Source of the DNA: Sandaracinus sp.
GTDB taxonomy: Bacteria; Myxococcota_A; Polyangia; Polyangiales; Houyiibacteriaceae
Direction: 5' to 3'
NCBI GenBank assembly: GCA_002699025.1
Contig: PABA01000011.1
Location: 1 to 64,000, forward strand
DNA: 64,000 nt
A model generated the notes under the pieces. That model saw only the letters and a program-made list of their open reading frames with translations. It did no database searches and was not told the DNA's origin. Shown here piece after piece: positions 17,246 through 26,507 of this stretch (positions within the stretch are counted from its first letter, which is position 1; the number at the start of each line of letters is the position of its first letter). The translations under genes and the position numbers were made by a program.

Positions 17246-18379
17246 CTACTTGGCGGTGGTGCGCAGGAGCAGGCTGCGGATCGGCTCGAGCTCGCGGAGC
17301 TCGAAGAGCACGGGCGGCACCGGGTCACGCGCCGGCAGGATGGGCTTGAGCGCTCCGCTGTCGGCGAGGGCGCGCGACTGGGGCATGTCGAGCACCAGGA
17401 AGAGGTGCGCCATGCCCCCGGGCGCCGGCTGGGTGGCGACGTCCACGATGCGGCTCCGATCGACGGAGAGCTCGATGGTCCCGCGGCGGATGAGCAGGCG
17501 CCGGTCCGTGAGCACGTACTCGGTGTCCTCGCCGAGGCGGCGGGCGCGCACCAGGCCGTGCCAGAGGAGGCTCAGGCCGATGGCGAGGATGAAGACCCAG
17601 GAGATGAGCACCGCCGAGAAGAGCAGGCCCCACTCGGTGGAGCGCACCTGGAGGCCCAGCCCCTCGAGGTCGAGGAGGAGGCCGGCGTTGCGCTGGCCGT
17701 AGAGGACCCCGAGGACGGTCACGGAGAGGCCGAGGGCGGCGATGGAGAGCTCGCGCCAGCCGAGGTGCCAGCCCTGCGGGTGCCCCCCCCAGAGGACGGT
17801 CTCGCCCCGGTCGAGCCGGTCGAGGAGGGGCACGGTGTAGTCGCCAGCGGCCTCGGCCGGCTGTTCGCCGCGGATGAGCGCGAGGAGCCGGTCGGGCTCG
17901 CGCACGCCGTGGAAGACGACGCGCAGCTTGCGGGCGAGGGGGCCGAAGGGGACCGCGGCGACGAGCTCGAGGTGGCCGACGACGGGCACGGAGCGGTGCC
18001 ACTGGATGCGCGCGAAGGTGAGCTTGCGGCGCTCCATGGAGCGCACGAAGCGACCGCGGCGCCAGAGGATGCGGCGGTCCGTGACCAGGTACGCGCAGCC
18101 GTCGAAGAGGTAGCGGGGCGCGAGGACGGTGGCGACCCCGCAGGCGCCGAGGAGCGCAGCGGTGGCGACCGTGTTGCGGACGCCCTCGAGCTCGGCGACG
18201 CGGAGGAGCATCGCGAAGAGGGCCGCGACCAGGGCGAAGGCGAAGAAGAAGATGGGCAGGAGCACCCAGAGGCGGTCCCGCGGGACGGAGGCGGGAGCCC
18301 CCTTCCAGAGCACCTCCTCCGAGGGGAGCAATCGCCAGGCGCTCCGGTCGACGTCCACCGCTCCAGCGTAGGTCGGCAT
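17246..18379 (-). CDS. Membrane protein with two bacterial PH (bPH2) domains
   Basis: A 377-residue membrane protein with a duplicated layout. Each half has two hydrophobic helices (WVLLPIFFFAFALVAALFAM about 45; WGLLFSAVLISWVFILAIGL about 245) followed by a bPH2 beta-domain starting with the hallmark YLVTDRRILWRRG (about 98) and YVLTDRRLLIRRG (about 290). The second domain continues with RIVDVATQPAPGGMAHLFLV, typical of YdbS/YdbT proteins. The role of these proteins is poorly defined. The ATG (18377-18379) precedes PTYAGAVDVDRSAW; the sequence before it is G/C-rich repeat. It is divergent from the amidohydrolase gene. Confidence 0.85.
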   Translation of the reverse strand: MPTYAGAVDVDRSAWRLLPSEEVLWKGAPASVPRDRLWVLLPIFFFAFALVAALFAMLLRVAELEGVRNTVATAALLGACGVATVLAPRYLFDGCAYLVTDRRILWRRGRFVRSMERRKLTFARIQWHRSVPVVGHLELVAAVPFGPLARKLRVVFHGVREPDRLLALIRGEQPAEAAGDYTVPLLDRLDRGETVLWGGHPQGWHLGWRELSIAALGLSVTVLGVLYGQRNAGLLLDLEGLGLQVRSTEWGLLFSAVLISWVFILAIGLSLLWHGLVRARRLGEDTEYVLTDRRLLIRRGTIELSVDRSRIVDVATQPAPGGMAHLFLVLDMPQSRALADSGALKPILPARDPVPPVLFELRELEPIRSLLLRTTAK

Positions 18380-18717
18380 GGGATGTGGGACAACGGCGCG
18401 TCGGGGCGGTTCCCGGCGGCCCCTCGAGCCTGGCTGAGCGGCCTGCGGCCGCGGGGGTCGGGGTTTCGCCGCCTCCGGCGCCGAGCCTCGCTCCGCTCGG
18501 CGGGGATCGGGGAACTCGGCCTCGTGGGATCGAGTGCCTGCCACGAGCCACGCGCGCGCCCCCAGCGAGCGAAGCGAGCGCACCTTCAGCGAGCGACAGC
18601 GAGCGCACCCTCAGCGAGCGGAGCGAGCGCACCCTCAGCGAGCGGAGCGAGCGCGCCCTCAGCGAGCGGAGCGAGCCCCCTGGACCGGATCGATCGGGGC
18701 GACTACACCGAGCCGCC
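18380..18717. repeat. Divergent gap with a 24-bp tandem array
   Basis: 338 bp between divergent genes. Positions 18564-18677 are five copies of a 24-bp unit (AGCGAGCGGAGCGAGCGCAC followed by CCTC; one copy is 25 bp and the last is partial), all built on AGCGAGCG. Promoters for both neighbours must lie in this gap, but none is evident by eye. Open frames through the array are Ser/Glu/Arg repeats and are not counted as genes. Confidence 0.8.
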
Positions 18718-20049
18718 GTGTCCGACGACCTCCACATCGCGGGCGGCACGCTCGTCACCATGGATCCCGAGCGGCGCGTGCTCGGCGGCGATCTCCGCGT
18801 CCGGGGCGGCGCGCTGAGCGCGGTCGGGGGCCGCTCCCGGCGCGCGGCCGGGAAGAAGCTCGACGCGCGCGGCTGCGCCGTTCTGCCGGGGCTGGTGCAG
18901 GCGCACGTGCACCTCTGCCAGGCGCTCTTCCGCGGGCTCGCCGACGACCTTCCGCTGCTGCCCTGGCTGAAGGAGCGCATCTGGCCGCTCGAGGCGGCCC
19001 ACGACGCGCGCTCGCTCCGGGCCAGCGCGCGGCTCGGCCTCGCGGAGATGTTGCTCTCGGGGACGACGACGATCCTCGACATGGGCACGGTGGGCCATCA
19101 GGACGCCGTCTTCGAGGCCATGGCGGAGAGCGGCATGCGCGGGCTCTCGGGCAAGGCGATGATGGACGCGGGCGAGGGGCTCCCGAAGGGGCTCCGGGAG
19201 ACGACGCGCGGCTCGCTGAAGGAGAGCCACGCGCTGCGGGAGCGCTGGCATGGGGCCGCGGCCGGGCGGCTCGGCTACGCCTACGCGCCGCGTTTCATCC
19301 TCTCGTGCAGCGAACGGCTGCTCCGGGAGACGGCGGAGGCGGCGGCGGAGGTCCCGGGGGTGCTGGTGCACTCGCACGTGGCGGAGCACGCGGCCGAGCG
19401 GAAGGCCGTGCGCGAGGCGCTCGGCGAGGACGACGTGGCGGCCCTGCGGCGCTGGGGCGTGAAGGGGCCGAACACGGTGCTCGCCCACGGGGTGCAGCTG
19501 CGGAAGGCGGAGATGCGCCGCGTCGCGAAGGACGGCACGCGGATCACCCACTGCCCGAGCGCGAACCTGAAGCTCGCGAGCGGCATCGCCGACGTGCGGG
19601 CGCTCCGCGAGGCGGGCGTGGTGGTGGGGCTCGGCGCGGACGGAGCGCCGTGTAACAACCGGATGGACCCGTGGACCGAGCTGCGCTCGGCGGCGCTGCT
19701 CGCGAAGGCGAAGACCTCGGACGCGAGCAGCCTGCCGGCGGCGGAGGCGCTCGAGCTGGCGACGATCGAGGGGGCGCGGGCGCTGGGGCTCGACGATCGG
19801 ATCGGGAGCCTCGAGGTGGGCAAGCGGGCGGACGCGATCGTCGTGCGGCTCGATGGGCTCCACCAGGCGCCGGGCGGGGACGTGGCGAGCCAGCTGGTCT
19901 ACGCGACGCGGGCGGTGGACGTGCGGCACGTCATCATCGACGGGCAGGTCGTCGTCGAGGACGGGGAGCTGCGCACGCTGGACCGCGAGAAGGTGCTGCG
20001 GGCGGCGCGGCGCGAGATGAAGCGGGTCGTGGAGCGCGCCGGGCTCTGA
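18718..20049 (+). CDS. TRZ/ATZ-family amidohydrolase, probably 5'-deoxyadenosine / S-adenosylhomocysteine-type deaminase
   Basis: A 443-residue cytosolic metal-dependent deaminase of the amidohydrolase superfamily. Metal ligands are visible in LVQAHVHLCQALFRGLADDL (HxH, about 59-63), VLVHSHVAEHAAE (about 218) and HCPSANLKLASG (about 280), with the catalytic Asp in VGLGADGAPCNNRMD (about 305). The last motif and the flanking AHGVQL region match 5'-deoxyadenosine / methylthioadenosine deaminases (DadD/MtaD). The start is the GTG at 18718, which gives the family N-terminus (DLHIAGGTLVTMD). The next rightward gene is a purine nucleoside phosphorylase, which could use the inosine-type product; this link is inferred. 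Confidence 0.87.
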   Translation: MSDDLHIAGGTLVTMDPERRVLGGDLRVRGGALSAVGGRSRRAAGKKLDARGCAVLPGLVQAHVHLCQALFRGLADDLPLLPWLKERIWPLEAAHDARSLRASARLGLAEMLLSGTTTILDMGTVGHQDAVFEAMAESGMRGLSGKAMMDAGEGLPKGLRETTRGSLKESHALRERWHGAAAGRLGYAYAPRFILSCSERLLRETAEAAAEVPGVLVHSHVAEHAAERKAVREALGEDDVAALRRWGVKGPNTVLAHGVQLRKAEMRRVAKDGTRITHCPSANLKLASGIADVRALREAGVVVGLGADGAPCNNRMDPWTELRSAALLAKAKTSDASSLPAAEALELATIEGARALGLDDRIGSLEVGKRADAIVVRLDGLHQAPGGDVASQLVYATRAVDVRHVIIDGQVVVEDGELRTLDREKVLRAARREMKRVVERAGL

Positions 20050-20067
20050 GCCGCGACGCGAGCCGGT

Positions 20068-20132
20068 GCGCGGGGCGACGGCGCGGGGCGACGGCGCGGG
20101 GCGGCCGCGCGGGGCGACGGCACGGGGCGGCG
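20068..20132. repeat. 13-bp tandem repeat, five copies
   Basis: Five head-to-tail copies of GCGCGGGGCGACG, with small changes in copies three and five, directly follow the amidohydrolase stop. They end five bases before the stop of the small membrane protein on the other strand, so they sit between convergent gene ends. Confidence 0.85.
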
Positions 20133-20137
20133 CCGCG

Positions 20138-20254
20138 CTACCGCAGCGTGCGCGCGGCGGGGTCGCGCTCGCTCGGATCGAGGCGCAGCGTGAAGACGAA
20201 GATGGCCGCGGCGGTGGCGAGGGGGGCGAGCGCGAGGATGAGGGCGAGGGTCAT
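20138..20254 (-). CDS. Small single-span membrane protein (38 aa)
   Basis: A short reading frame with start and ribosome-binding site in good register: GGAGG six bases before ATG (20252-20254). The product is a hydrophobic helix, TLALILALAPLATAAAIFVF, followed by a charged tail (TLRLDPSERDPAARTLR). Size and layout resemble regulatory or accessory microproteins such as KdpF-like subunits, but no partner can be named. It is convergent with the amidohydrolase gene. Its reality rests on the ribosome-binding site and the clean hydrophobic segment. Confidence 0.55.
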   Translation of the reverse strand: MTLALILALAPLATAAAIFVFTLRLDPSERDPAARTLR

Positions 20255-20635
20255 GGGGGCCTCCGGCGTGGAGAGCTGCAGCCGGTGTGCCGGGGCGAGG
20301 ATCGCCCGACAAACGCGGGGCGCGAGGGTATCGGAGGCGGCGAGCGCGTCCTGAGCGACGCGGGGGTGTGTTCGAGAGGCGGCGCGAGGGACACCCACAC
20401 CGGACGGGAGCGCTGCGGCTGCTCGCTCGACGCGGCCCAGTTCCCCGACCCCCGACCGCCCCCTCCCCTCGAAGCCCCGCCCCCCCTCCGATCGCCACTG
20501 CACCCAGCGCGCCCAGGCTGCCCCCCCGAAAGCGCGCGAGAGCGCGCGCCCCCGCCGCCATGGCGACGCGCGCAGCGCGCTTCGCCACGGCGGCGCTTGA
20601 CTTGGCCGCCCCGATCCCGTTCAACGGGGCCGACC

Positions 20636-21472
20636 ATGACCGCACCCGAGGCCTCGCAGCTCGATCGTTTGAAGCTCGCCGCGGAGGACGTCCGCAAGCA
20701 CACCGACCGCGTCCCCAAGGTCGCCCTCGTGCTCGGCTCCGGCCTGGGCGCCTACGCCGACAGCGTCGAGGAGAAGGTCTCGATCCCCTACACGGAGATC
20801 CGCGGCATGAGCATGTCGAAGGTCGAGGGCCACGCCGGCAACCTCGTCCTCGGCACGGCGGAGGGGGTCTCGGTCGCGGCCATGCAGGGGCGCGTCCATC
20901 TCTACGAGGGGCACCCGGCGGAGGACGTGGTCTTCGGGCTGCGCCTGATGCTCCACCTCGGCGCCAAGACGGTGATCATCACCAACGCCGCCGGCGGCAT
21001 CGGCGACCACCTCGAGGTCGGTGACCTGATGCTCATCGAGGACCAGCTCAACCTCACGGGGCGCAATCCCCTGGTCGGCGTGAACGAGGACGCGCTCGGG
21101 CCGCGCTTCGTCGACATGACGACGCCCTTCGACGAGGAGCTCCGCGGCCTCGCCGAAGAGGGCGCGAAGGCGCTCGGCTTCGGCGTGAAGCGCGGCGTCT
21201 ACGCGGGCCTGCTCGGGCCGACCTACGAGACGCCGGCGGAGATCCGCATGCTGAAGACGCTCGGCGGCGACGCGGTCGGCATGAGCACGGTGCTCGAGGT
21301 GGTGGCGGCGCGGCACATGGGCGCGCGCGTGCTCGGCATCTCCTGCATCACGAACAAGGCCGCCGGACTCGGCCACGAGACCCTGGACCACGAAGAGGTC
21401 CAGGAGGTCGCCAAGCAGGTCCGCGAGCGCTTCGTGTCGCTGCTCGGCGCGGTCCTGCGACGCCTCCTCTGA
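20636..21472 (+). CDS. punA: Purine nucleoside phosphorylase (trimeric, PNP/MTAP family)
   Basis: A 278-residue cytosolic enzyme that cleaves purine (deoxy)nucleosides with phosphate to base and (deoxy)ribose 1-phosphate. Family landmarks are VALVLGSGLGAYADSV (phosphate loop, about 28-43), GRVHLYEGHP (about 85), TNAAGGIG (about 119), LLGPTYETPAEIRML (base-binding Glu, about 194) and DAVGMSTVLEVV with CITNKAAG (Asn of the purine pocket, about 242). The Asn points to 6-oxopurines (inosine/guanosine), not methylthioadenosine. The ATG has only a weak GGGG upstream. It follows the deaminase gene in the same direction, consistent with a purine salvage pair. Confidence 0.92.
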   Translation: MTAPEASQLDRLKLAAEDVRKHTDRVPKVALVLGSGLGAYADSVEEKVSIPYTEIRGMSMSKVEGHAGNLVLGTAEGVSVAAMQGRVHLYEGHPAEDVVFGLRLMLHLGAKTVIITNAAGGIGDHLEVGDLMLIEDQLNLTGRNPLVGVNEDALGPRFVDMTTPFDEELRGLAEEGAKALGFGVKRGVYAGLLGPTYETPAEIRMLKTLGGDAVGMSTVLEVVAARHMGARVLGISCITNKAAGLGHETLDHEEVQEVAKQVRERFVSLLGAVLRRLL

Positions 21473-21537
21473 GTCGCAGAGCGACTCGCGCCAGGGTTCG
21501 GCCGCTTCGCGGGGACGGGTCGTCCCACCCCGCGAAG
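21471..21537. terminator. Two stem-loops between convergent genes
   Basis: A short hairpin, GAGTCGC-AGA-GCGACTC (21471-21487), begins at the phosphorylase stop codon. A second perfect 10-bp stem, CTTCGCGGGG (21505-21514) with CCCCGCGAAG (21528-21537), lies 17 bases on. No T-run follows. The position between convergent genes 73 bp apart suggests a bidirectional transcription end. Confidence 0.6.
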
Positions 21538-21545
21538 AGCGCTCC

Positions 21546-21989
21546 TCAGCGCACGCGGACCGTGGTGCCGCGCTGGCGGCGGGACCGGCCGGTGCGAACG
21601 CGGGTCGGGCGGTGCACGCGATACGTGTTGCCCGTGCGCACGCGGACGGTGGCCGGCCGGCGCGGGTGCACGTAGCGGACGGTGGTGCGGCGCGACGGGG
21701 GGACCCAGCGCCCGTGCACGAAGACGTAGGTGCCGCCGTCGAGGATCCAGCCGGCGGGGCTCCAGACGAAGCCCGGCTGCGGCGGCACGGCCCAGTAGCC
21801 GCGCACCCAGACGTACTGCACGCCGGTCCACTGCCAGTAGCCGTCGACCCAGACGTAGGCCGGGCCGGGCGCCGGCGGGGCGACCTCCACGTAGGGCGTG
21901 GGCGGCGCGCGCACGGTGGTCGTCGCGTAGACGTAGCCGCCGCAACCCGTCGCGAGCGCGAGGCCGACCAGCAGGAGAAGGCGCCTCAT
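21546..21989 (-). CDS. YXWGXW repeat lipoprotein
   Basis: A 147-residue lipoprotein: signal [20 protein letters not shown] with a lipobox ATGC, then a Tyr/Trp-rich region with the repeated pattern [20 protein letters not shown] and [11 protein letters not shown] (about 45-95), the hallmark of the YXWGXW family. A basic Arg/Thr-rich tail follows. Family function is unknown; small envelope proteins of this type are common in Gram-negative bacteria. Its ATG overlaps the stop of the DUF302 gene (ATGA), so both are translated together. Confidence 0.87.
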   Translation of the reverse strand: MRRLLLLVGLALATGCGGYVYATTTVRAPPTPYVEVAPPAPGPAYVWVDGYWQWTGVQYVWVRGYWAVPPQPGFVWSPAGWILDGGTYVFVHGRWVPPSRRTTVRYVHPRRPATVRVRTGNTYRVHRPTRVRTGRSRRQRGTTVRVR

Positions 21990-22381
21990 CCGAGCTTCTC
22001 CAGGACGGCGGCGAGCTTCTTCTCGACCTGCGCGGCGACCTCCTCGAGGCCCGCGGGGCCCTCGGCGGAGAAGCGGCGCATGGGGTCGACGGCGAGGGCG
22101 ACCGCCTTCCCGTCGTCGCCCTCGTAGAGGACGACGTTGCAGGGGAGCATCACCCCGACGTCGGGGCTCGTCTGGAGCGCCTCGTAGGCGAGCTGCGGGT
22201 TGCAGGCGCCGAAGATCTCGTAGCGGCGGAAGTCGACGTCGAGCTTCTTCTTCAGCGTCGCCTGGATGTCGATCTCCGTGAGGACGCCGAAGCCCTCGCT
22301 CTTCAGGGCCTCGGGGAGCTTCGCCTTGGCCTCCTCGTAGCCGATGGAGAGCTCGCGGCGGAGGGTCTTTTGCTCGGTCAT
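21986..22381 (-). CDS. DUF302-family protein
   Basis: A 131-residue cytoplasmic protein matching DUF302: an N-terminal helix ([20 protein letters not shown]), a beta strand with [17 protein letters not shown], the motif [16 protein letters not shown] with its single conserved Cys (about 60), and [21 protein letters not shown]-terminal amphipathic helix ends the protein. The family has a simple alpha/beta fold with no settled function. The ATG is at 22379-22381; the 17 in-frame upstream residues are Arg-rich noise. It is coupled to the YXWGXW lipoprotein gene and divergent from acsA. Confidence 0.88.
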   Translation of the reverse strand: MTEQKTLRRELSIGYEEAKAKLPEALKSEGFGVLTEIDIQATLKKKLDVDFRRYEIFGACNPQLAYEALQTSPDVGVMLPCNVVLYEGDDGKAVALAVDPMRRFSAEGPAGLEEVAAQVEKKLAAVLEKLG

Positions 22382-22696
22382 GGGCCGAGCGCTGTTCAAG
22401 ACGCGTGCCCGTCGAGACCTGCGCCCGCCCATCGAGACCCGTGCTCACCGGCGCGTCGGGAGCCGTGCGCCGAGCCGTGCGCCGAGCCGTGCGCCGCTCC
22501 CGGGCATCGACCGCGACAAGGGCGCCACGCCGCACGGCTTGCGCGCAGGGCCCGGGCCTCGCGCAAGGAGTGCGTGGGATGGGGCCACACGCGATGGGGC
22601 GGCGCGCACCGGACGAGGCAGCGCGCCTCGGCGGCTCGCGGGCGCCCTCCTCCCAGCGCGTCCCCCCGGCACGCGCAGTGCATCGCCGCCGGCGCG
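22382..22696. promoter_or_regulatory. Divergent gap before the acetyl-CoA operon
   Basis: 315 bp between the leftward DUF302 gene and the rightward acsA gene; both promoters are expected here. It contains three tandem GCCGTGCGCCGA units (about 22460-22500). I see no clear sigma-70 hexamers, and no ribosome-binding site stronger than GGCGCG before acsA. Confidence 0.45.
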
Positions 22697-24532
22697 ATGG
22701 ACCTCCCGCCGATCCCGAAGCGGCCCCGCGAGGGTCAGGCCCCGCCCAACCTCGACGACTACGACCGCGTCCGCGCGTCCTTCTCCTGGGAGCAGGCGCG
22801 CGAGGAGCTGGACGGGCTCCCGGGTGGGGGCCTCAACATCTGCCACGAGGCCGTCGTGCGCCACGCGAAGGGAGCGCGCGCCGACCAGGTGGCGCTCCGC
22901 TGGCTCGGCAAGAAGGGCGAGCAGGAGGACCTCAGCTATGCGGAGCTCGACCGGCGCACGGCCCGCTTCGCGAGCGCCCTGAAGGACCTCGGCGTCCCCG
23001 CCGGCGCGCGCGTCTTCGGCCTCTGCCCGCGCATCCCGGAGCTCTACGTCGCGGCCCTCGGCGCCCTCCGCCACCGCGCCGTCTTCTCGCCCCTCTTCAG
23101 CGCCTTCGGGCCCGAGCCCATCGCCCAGCGCATGTCCATCGGCGAGGCCACGGTGCTCGTCACCACCGCGCGCCTCTATCGCAAGAAGGTCGCCCCGATC
23201 CGCGACCGGCTCCCGCACCTCGAGCACGTCTTCCTCATCGGCGACCGGCGCGAGGCCACGAGCGTGGAGGGCACGATCGACTGGCGCGGCACGGTCGACG
23301 CGGCGAGCGCCGAGTACCCGGTGCCGCCGACCGATCCGGAGGACCCGGCGCTGCTCCACTTCACGAGCGGCACGACCGGCACGCCGAAGGGCGCGCTCCA
23401 CGTGCACCAGGCGGTCGTCACGCACCACATGACGGGGAAGCTCGCGCTCGACCTCCACCCGGGGGACGTCTTCTGGTGCACGGCGGACCCGGGCTGGGTG
23501 ACGGGCACGAGCTACGGGATCATCGCGCCGCTGACGAACGGCGTGACCATGATCGTCGACGAGGCGGACTTCGACGTCACCCGCTGGTACGCGCTGCTCG
23601 AGCGGGAGAAGGTCCAGGTCTGGTACACGGCGCCGACGGCGATCCGCATGCTCATGAAGGCGGGCCTCGAGCCGCTGAAGGGCAAGGACCTGAGCGCGCT
23701 CCGCTTCATGGCGAGCGTCGGCGAGCCGCTGAACCCGGAGGCCGTCGTCTGGGGGCAGGAGGCCTTCGGCATGCCCTTCCACGACAACTGGTGGCAGACG
23801 GAGACCGGCGGGATCATGGTCGCCAACTACGCCTCCATGGACGTGCGGCCGGGCTCCATGGGCAAGCCGCTGCCGGGCATCGAGGCGGCGCTCGTCGAGG
23901 CCGACGACGGGGGGCGCGTGAAGGTGCTCGCGGGCTCGGACGGCCAGGGCGCCGACGCCGAGGGGCAGCTCGCCCTGAAGCCCGGCTGGCCCTCGATGTT
24001 CCGCACCTACATCCACAACGAGGCGCGCTACGCGAAGAGCTTCGGCGAGGACGCGAGCGGGCAGCGCTGGTACCTCTCGGGCGACCTCGCCCGGCGCGAC
24101 GGCGACGGCTACTTCTGGTTCGTCGGGCGCATGGATGACGTCATCAAGAGCGCCGGCCACCTCATCGGGCCCTTCGAGGTGGAGAGCGCGCTCGTCGAGC
24201 ACCCGGCGGTGGTCGAGGCGGCGGTCATCGGCGTGCCCGACGACGTCGCCGGCAACCTGATCAAGGCCTTCGTGACGCTCCACCCGGGCCACGAGGCGAG
24301 CGAGGCGCTCGAGGCGGAGCTGCTCGGCTTCGCGCGCAAGAAGCTCGGCCCGGCGGCGACGCCGCGGATGCTCGACATCGTGAAGGGGCTCCCGAAGACG
24401 CGGAGCGGGAAGATCATGCGGCGCCTCTTGAAGGCGCGGGAGCTGGGGCTCCCCGAGGGCGACACCTCCACGCTGATGGAGGACGTCGGCGGCGCGAAGA
24501 AGGACGACGACGAGGGAGAGGGGGAGGCGTGA
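22697..24532 (+). CDS. acsA: Acetate-CoA ligase (acetyl-CoA synthetase)
   Basis: A 611-residue AMP-forming ligase that activates acetate (or a close short-chain acid) to acetyl-CoA through acetyl-AMP. Motifs are clear: [19 protein letters not shown] (phosphate loop, about 217-235), [22 protein letters not shown] (about 365, with the Trp that limits acyl-chain size), [20 protein letters not shown] and [16 protein letters not shown] (about 463-495), and [11 protein letters not shown] (about 568) with the catalytic Lys that acetyltransferases can modify. Length fits the AcsA/ACS subgroup. It leads a coupled operon: its stop overlaps the GTG of E1 alpha. The Asp/Glu-rich C-terminal tail is unusual. 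Confidence 0.92.
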   Translation: MDLPPIPKRPREGQAPPNLDDYDRVRASFSWEQAREELDGLPGGGLNICHEAVVRHAKGARADQVALRWLGKKGEQEDLSYAELDRRTARFASALKDLGVPAGARVFGLCPRIPELYVAALGALRHRAVFSPLFSAFGPEPIAQRMSIGEATVLVTTARLYRKKVAPIRDRLPHLEHVFLIGDRREATSVEGTIDWRGTVDAASAEYPVPPTDPEDPALLHFTSGTTGTPKGALHVHQAVVTHHMTGKLALDLHPGDVFWCTADPGWVTGTSYGIIAPLTNGVTMIVDEADFDVTRWYALLEREKVQVWYTAPTAIRMLMKAGLEPLKGKDLSALRFMASVGEPLNPEAVVWGQEAFGMPFHDNWWQTETGGIMVANYASMDVRPGSMGKPLPGIEAALVEADDGGRVKVLAGSDGQGADAEGQLALKPGWPSMFRTYIHNEARYAKSFGEDASGQRWYLSGDLARRDGDGYFWFVGRMDDVIKSAGHLIGPFEVESALVEHPAVVEAAVIGVPDDVAGNLIKAFVTLHPGHEASEALEAELLGFARKKLGPAATPRMLDIVKGLPKTRSGKIMRRLLKARELGLPEGDTSTLMEDVGGAKKDDDEGEGEA

Positions 24533-25539
24533 GCCTGGACGACCTCGGGCGCGAGAAGGCGCTCGGTTTCCTGCGGCAGATGGTGCTGGTGCGGCGCTTC
24601 GAGGAGAAGAGCGCCGAGCTCTACAGCCAGCAGAAGATCCGCGGCTTCCTCCACCTCTACATCGGCGAGGAGGCGGTCGCCGTCGGCGCCATGAACGCGC
24701 TGAAGGCGGAGGACAACGTGCTCGCCACCTACCGGGAGCACGGCCACGCGATCGTGCGCGGCATGGCGCCGGGCGCGGTGATGGCCGAGATGTACGGCAA
24801 GGTCAGCGGCTGCTCGAAGGGGCGCGGCGGGTCCATGCACCTCTTCTGCGCCGAGCAGCGCTTCTACGGTGGGCACGCGATCGTCGGCGGCGGGCTGCCG
24901 GTGGCGGTGGGGCTCGCGCTCGCCGATCGGATGAAGGGGCGCGAGGCGGTGACGGCCTGCTTCTTCGGCGACGGCGCGACGGACGAGGGCGAGTTCCACG
25001 AAGCGCTAAACATGGCCGGCCTCTGGAAGCTGCCGGTGCTCTTCCTCTGCGAGAACAACCTCTACGCCATGGGCACGAAGCTCGAGCGGCACGAGGCGGA
25101 CCCGGAGATCATCCACCGGCCGGCGGCCTACGGCATCCCCGCCGAGCGCGTCGACGGCATGGACGTGGTCGCCGTGGAGCGGGCCGTGCGCTACGCGGCC
25201 GATCTGGTGCGCGAGGGCGGCGGGCCGCGCTTCCTCGAGCTGATGACCTACCGCTTCCGGGCGCACTCCATGTATGACGCGGAGCTCTACCGGACGAAGG
25301 AAGAGGTCCAGCGGTGGAAGGCGGAGCGGGACCCGATCGAGGGCTTCGAGGCGCGGCTGCGGGAGGCCGGCTGGCTCGACGACGCGGCGCGCGCGGAGAT
25401 CGAGCGGGACGTCGCCGGGCAGGTCGAAGAGGCCGTGCGCTTCGCCGAGGACGGCGAGTGGGAGGCGCTCGAGGACCTCGAGAAGGACGTCTACGCCAAG
25501 CCCGTCGGGGCCATGCTCGAGGAAGGGGGCGCGCGATGA
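24529..25539 (+). CDS. pdhA: 2-oxoacid (pyruvate) dehydrogenase E1 alpha subunit
   Basis: A 336-residue thiamine diphosphate enzyme subunit that decarboxylates pyruvate together with E1 beta. The TPP motif runs from [20 protein letters not shown] to [13 protein letters not shown] (about 145-185). The family's [15 protein letters not shown] (about 39-53), [19 protein letters not shown] (about 100) and [10 protein letters not shown] (regulatory loop region, about 242) are intact. GTG start overlaps the acsA stop (GTGA); its own stop overlaps the E1 beta start (ATGA). Substrate is most likely pyruvate, though acetoin dehydrogenase has a near-identical subunit. Confidence 0.9.
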   Translation: MSLDDLGREKALGFLRQMVLVRRFEEKSAELYSQQKIRGFLHLYIGEEAVAVGAMNALKAEDNVLATYREHGHAIVRGMAPGAVMAEMYGKVSGCSKGRGGSMHLFCAEQRFYGGHAIVGGGLPVAVGLALADRMKGREAVTACFFGDGATDEGEFHEALNMAGLWKLPVLFLCENNLYAMGTKLERHEADPEIIHRPAAYGIPAERVDGMDVVAVERAVRYAADLVREGGGPRFLELMTYRFRAHSMYDAELYRTKEEVQRWKAERDPIEGFEARLREAGWLDDAARAEIERDVAGQVEEAVRFAEDGEWEALEDLEKDVYAKPVGAMLEEGGAR

Positions 25540-26507
25540 GCAGCTACCGGGACGCGATCCGGAGCGCCCTGCGCCAGCTCATGCAGGAGGACGAGCGGGT
25601 CTTCCTGATGGGCGAGGACGTGGGGAACTACGGCGGCGCCTACGCCGTGAGCAAGGGGCTCCTCGAGGAGTTCGGGCCCGAGCGCATCCGCGACACGCCG
25701 CTGGCCGAGTCGGGCTTCGTCGGGGCGGGCATCGGCGCGGCGCTCGGCGGCATGCGGCCCATCGTCGAGGTGATGACGGTGAACTTCTCGCTGCTCGCGC
25801 TCGACCAGGTCGTGAACAACGCGGCGACCATGCGGCACATGAGCGGCGGGCAGTTCGAGGTGCCGCTGGTGGTGCGCATGGCGACCGGCGGCGGCAAGCA
25901 GATCGCGGCGCAGCACAGCCACAGCCTCGAGAACTGGTTCGCGCACGTGCCGGGCATCAAGTGCCTGGCGCCGGCGACGGTGCAGGACGCGCGGGACATG
26001 GTGCTCCAGGCCGTCGCGGACCCGGACCCGGTCTTCGTCTTCGAGCACCAGCTCCTCTACGGGATGACGGGGGAGCTCGACGAGGAGGCGGCGCCGGCCG
26101 ATCCGTGGCGCGCGATCGTGCGGCGGCCCGGGGAGGACGTGACGCTGATCGGCTGGGCGGGGACGCTCGGCAAGTGCCTGGAGGCGGCGGAGGCGCTGGC
26201 GAAGGAGGGCGTGGAGGCGGAGGTGGTGGACCTGCGCTGCCTTCGGCCGATCGACTTCCCGACGCTGGCGGCGAGCGTGACGAAGACGCATCGGGCGGTG
26301 ATCGTCGACGAGGGCTGGAAGACCGGCGGGCTCGCCGGGGAGCTCATGGCCGGGCTGATGGAGCGGGTCTTCTACGAGCTCGACGGGCCGATCCGCCGCG
26401 TGTGCACGGCGGAGGTGCCCATCCCCTACGCGAAGCACATGGAGGACCACGCGCTGCCGACGGTGGAGCGCGTGGTGGCGGCGGCGAAGGAGTCGCTCCG
26501 TGGTTGA
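25536..26507 (+). CDS. pdhB: 2-oxoacid (pyruvate) dehydrogenase E1 beta subunit
   Basis: A 323-residue transketolase-like subunit pairing with E1 alpha. Features are [20 protein letters not shown] then [19 protein letters not shown] (about 3-41, with the TPP-contacting Glu), [20 protein letters not shown] (about 53), [20 protein letters not shown] (about 83), and the C-terminal domain starting near [20 protein letters not shown] (about 205) with [11 protein letters not shown] and VDEGWKTGG. The ATG is preceded by GGAAGGGGG and overlaps the E1 alpha stop. Its stop overlaps the E2 start by eight bases. Confidence 0.92.
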   Translation: MSSYRDAIRSALRQLMQEDERVFLMGEDVGNYGGAYAVSKGLLEEFGPERIRDTPLAESGFVGAGIGAALGGMRPIVEVMTVNFSLLALDQVVNNAATMRHMSGGQFEVPLVVRMATGGGKQIAAQHSHSLENWFAHVPGIKCLAPATVQDARDMVLQAVADPDPVFVFEHQLLYGMTGELDEEAAPADPWRAIVRRPGEDVTLIGWAGTLGKCLEAAEALAKEGVEAEVVDLRCLRPIDFPTLAASVTKTHRAVIVDEGWKTGGLAGELMAGLMERVFYELDGPIRRVCTAEVPIPYAKHMEDHALPTVERVVAAAKESLRG

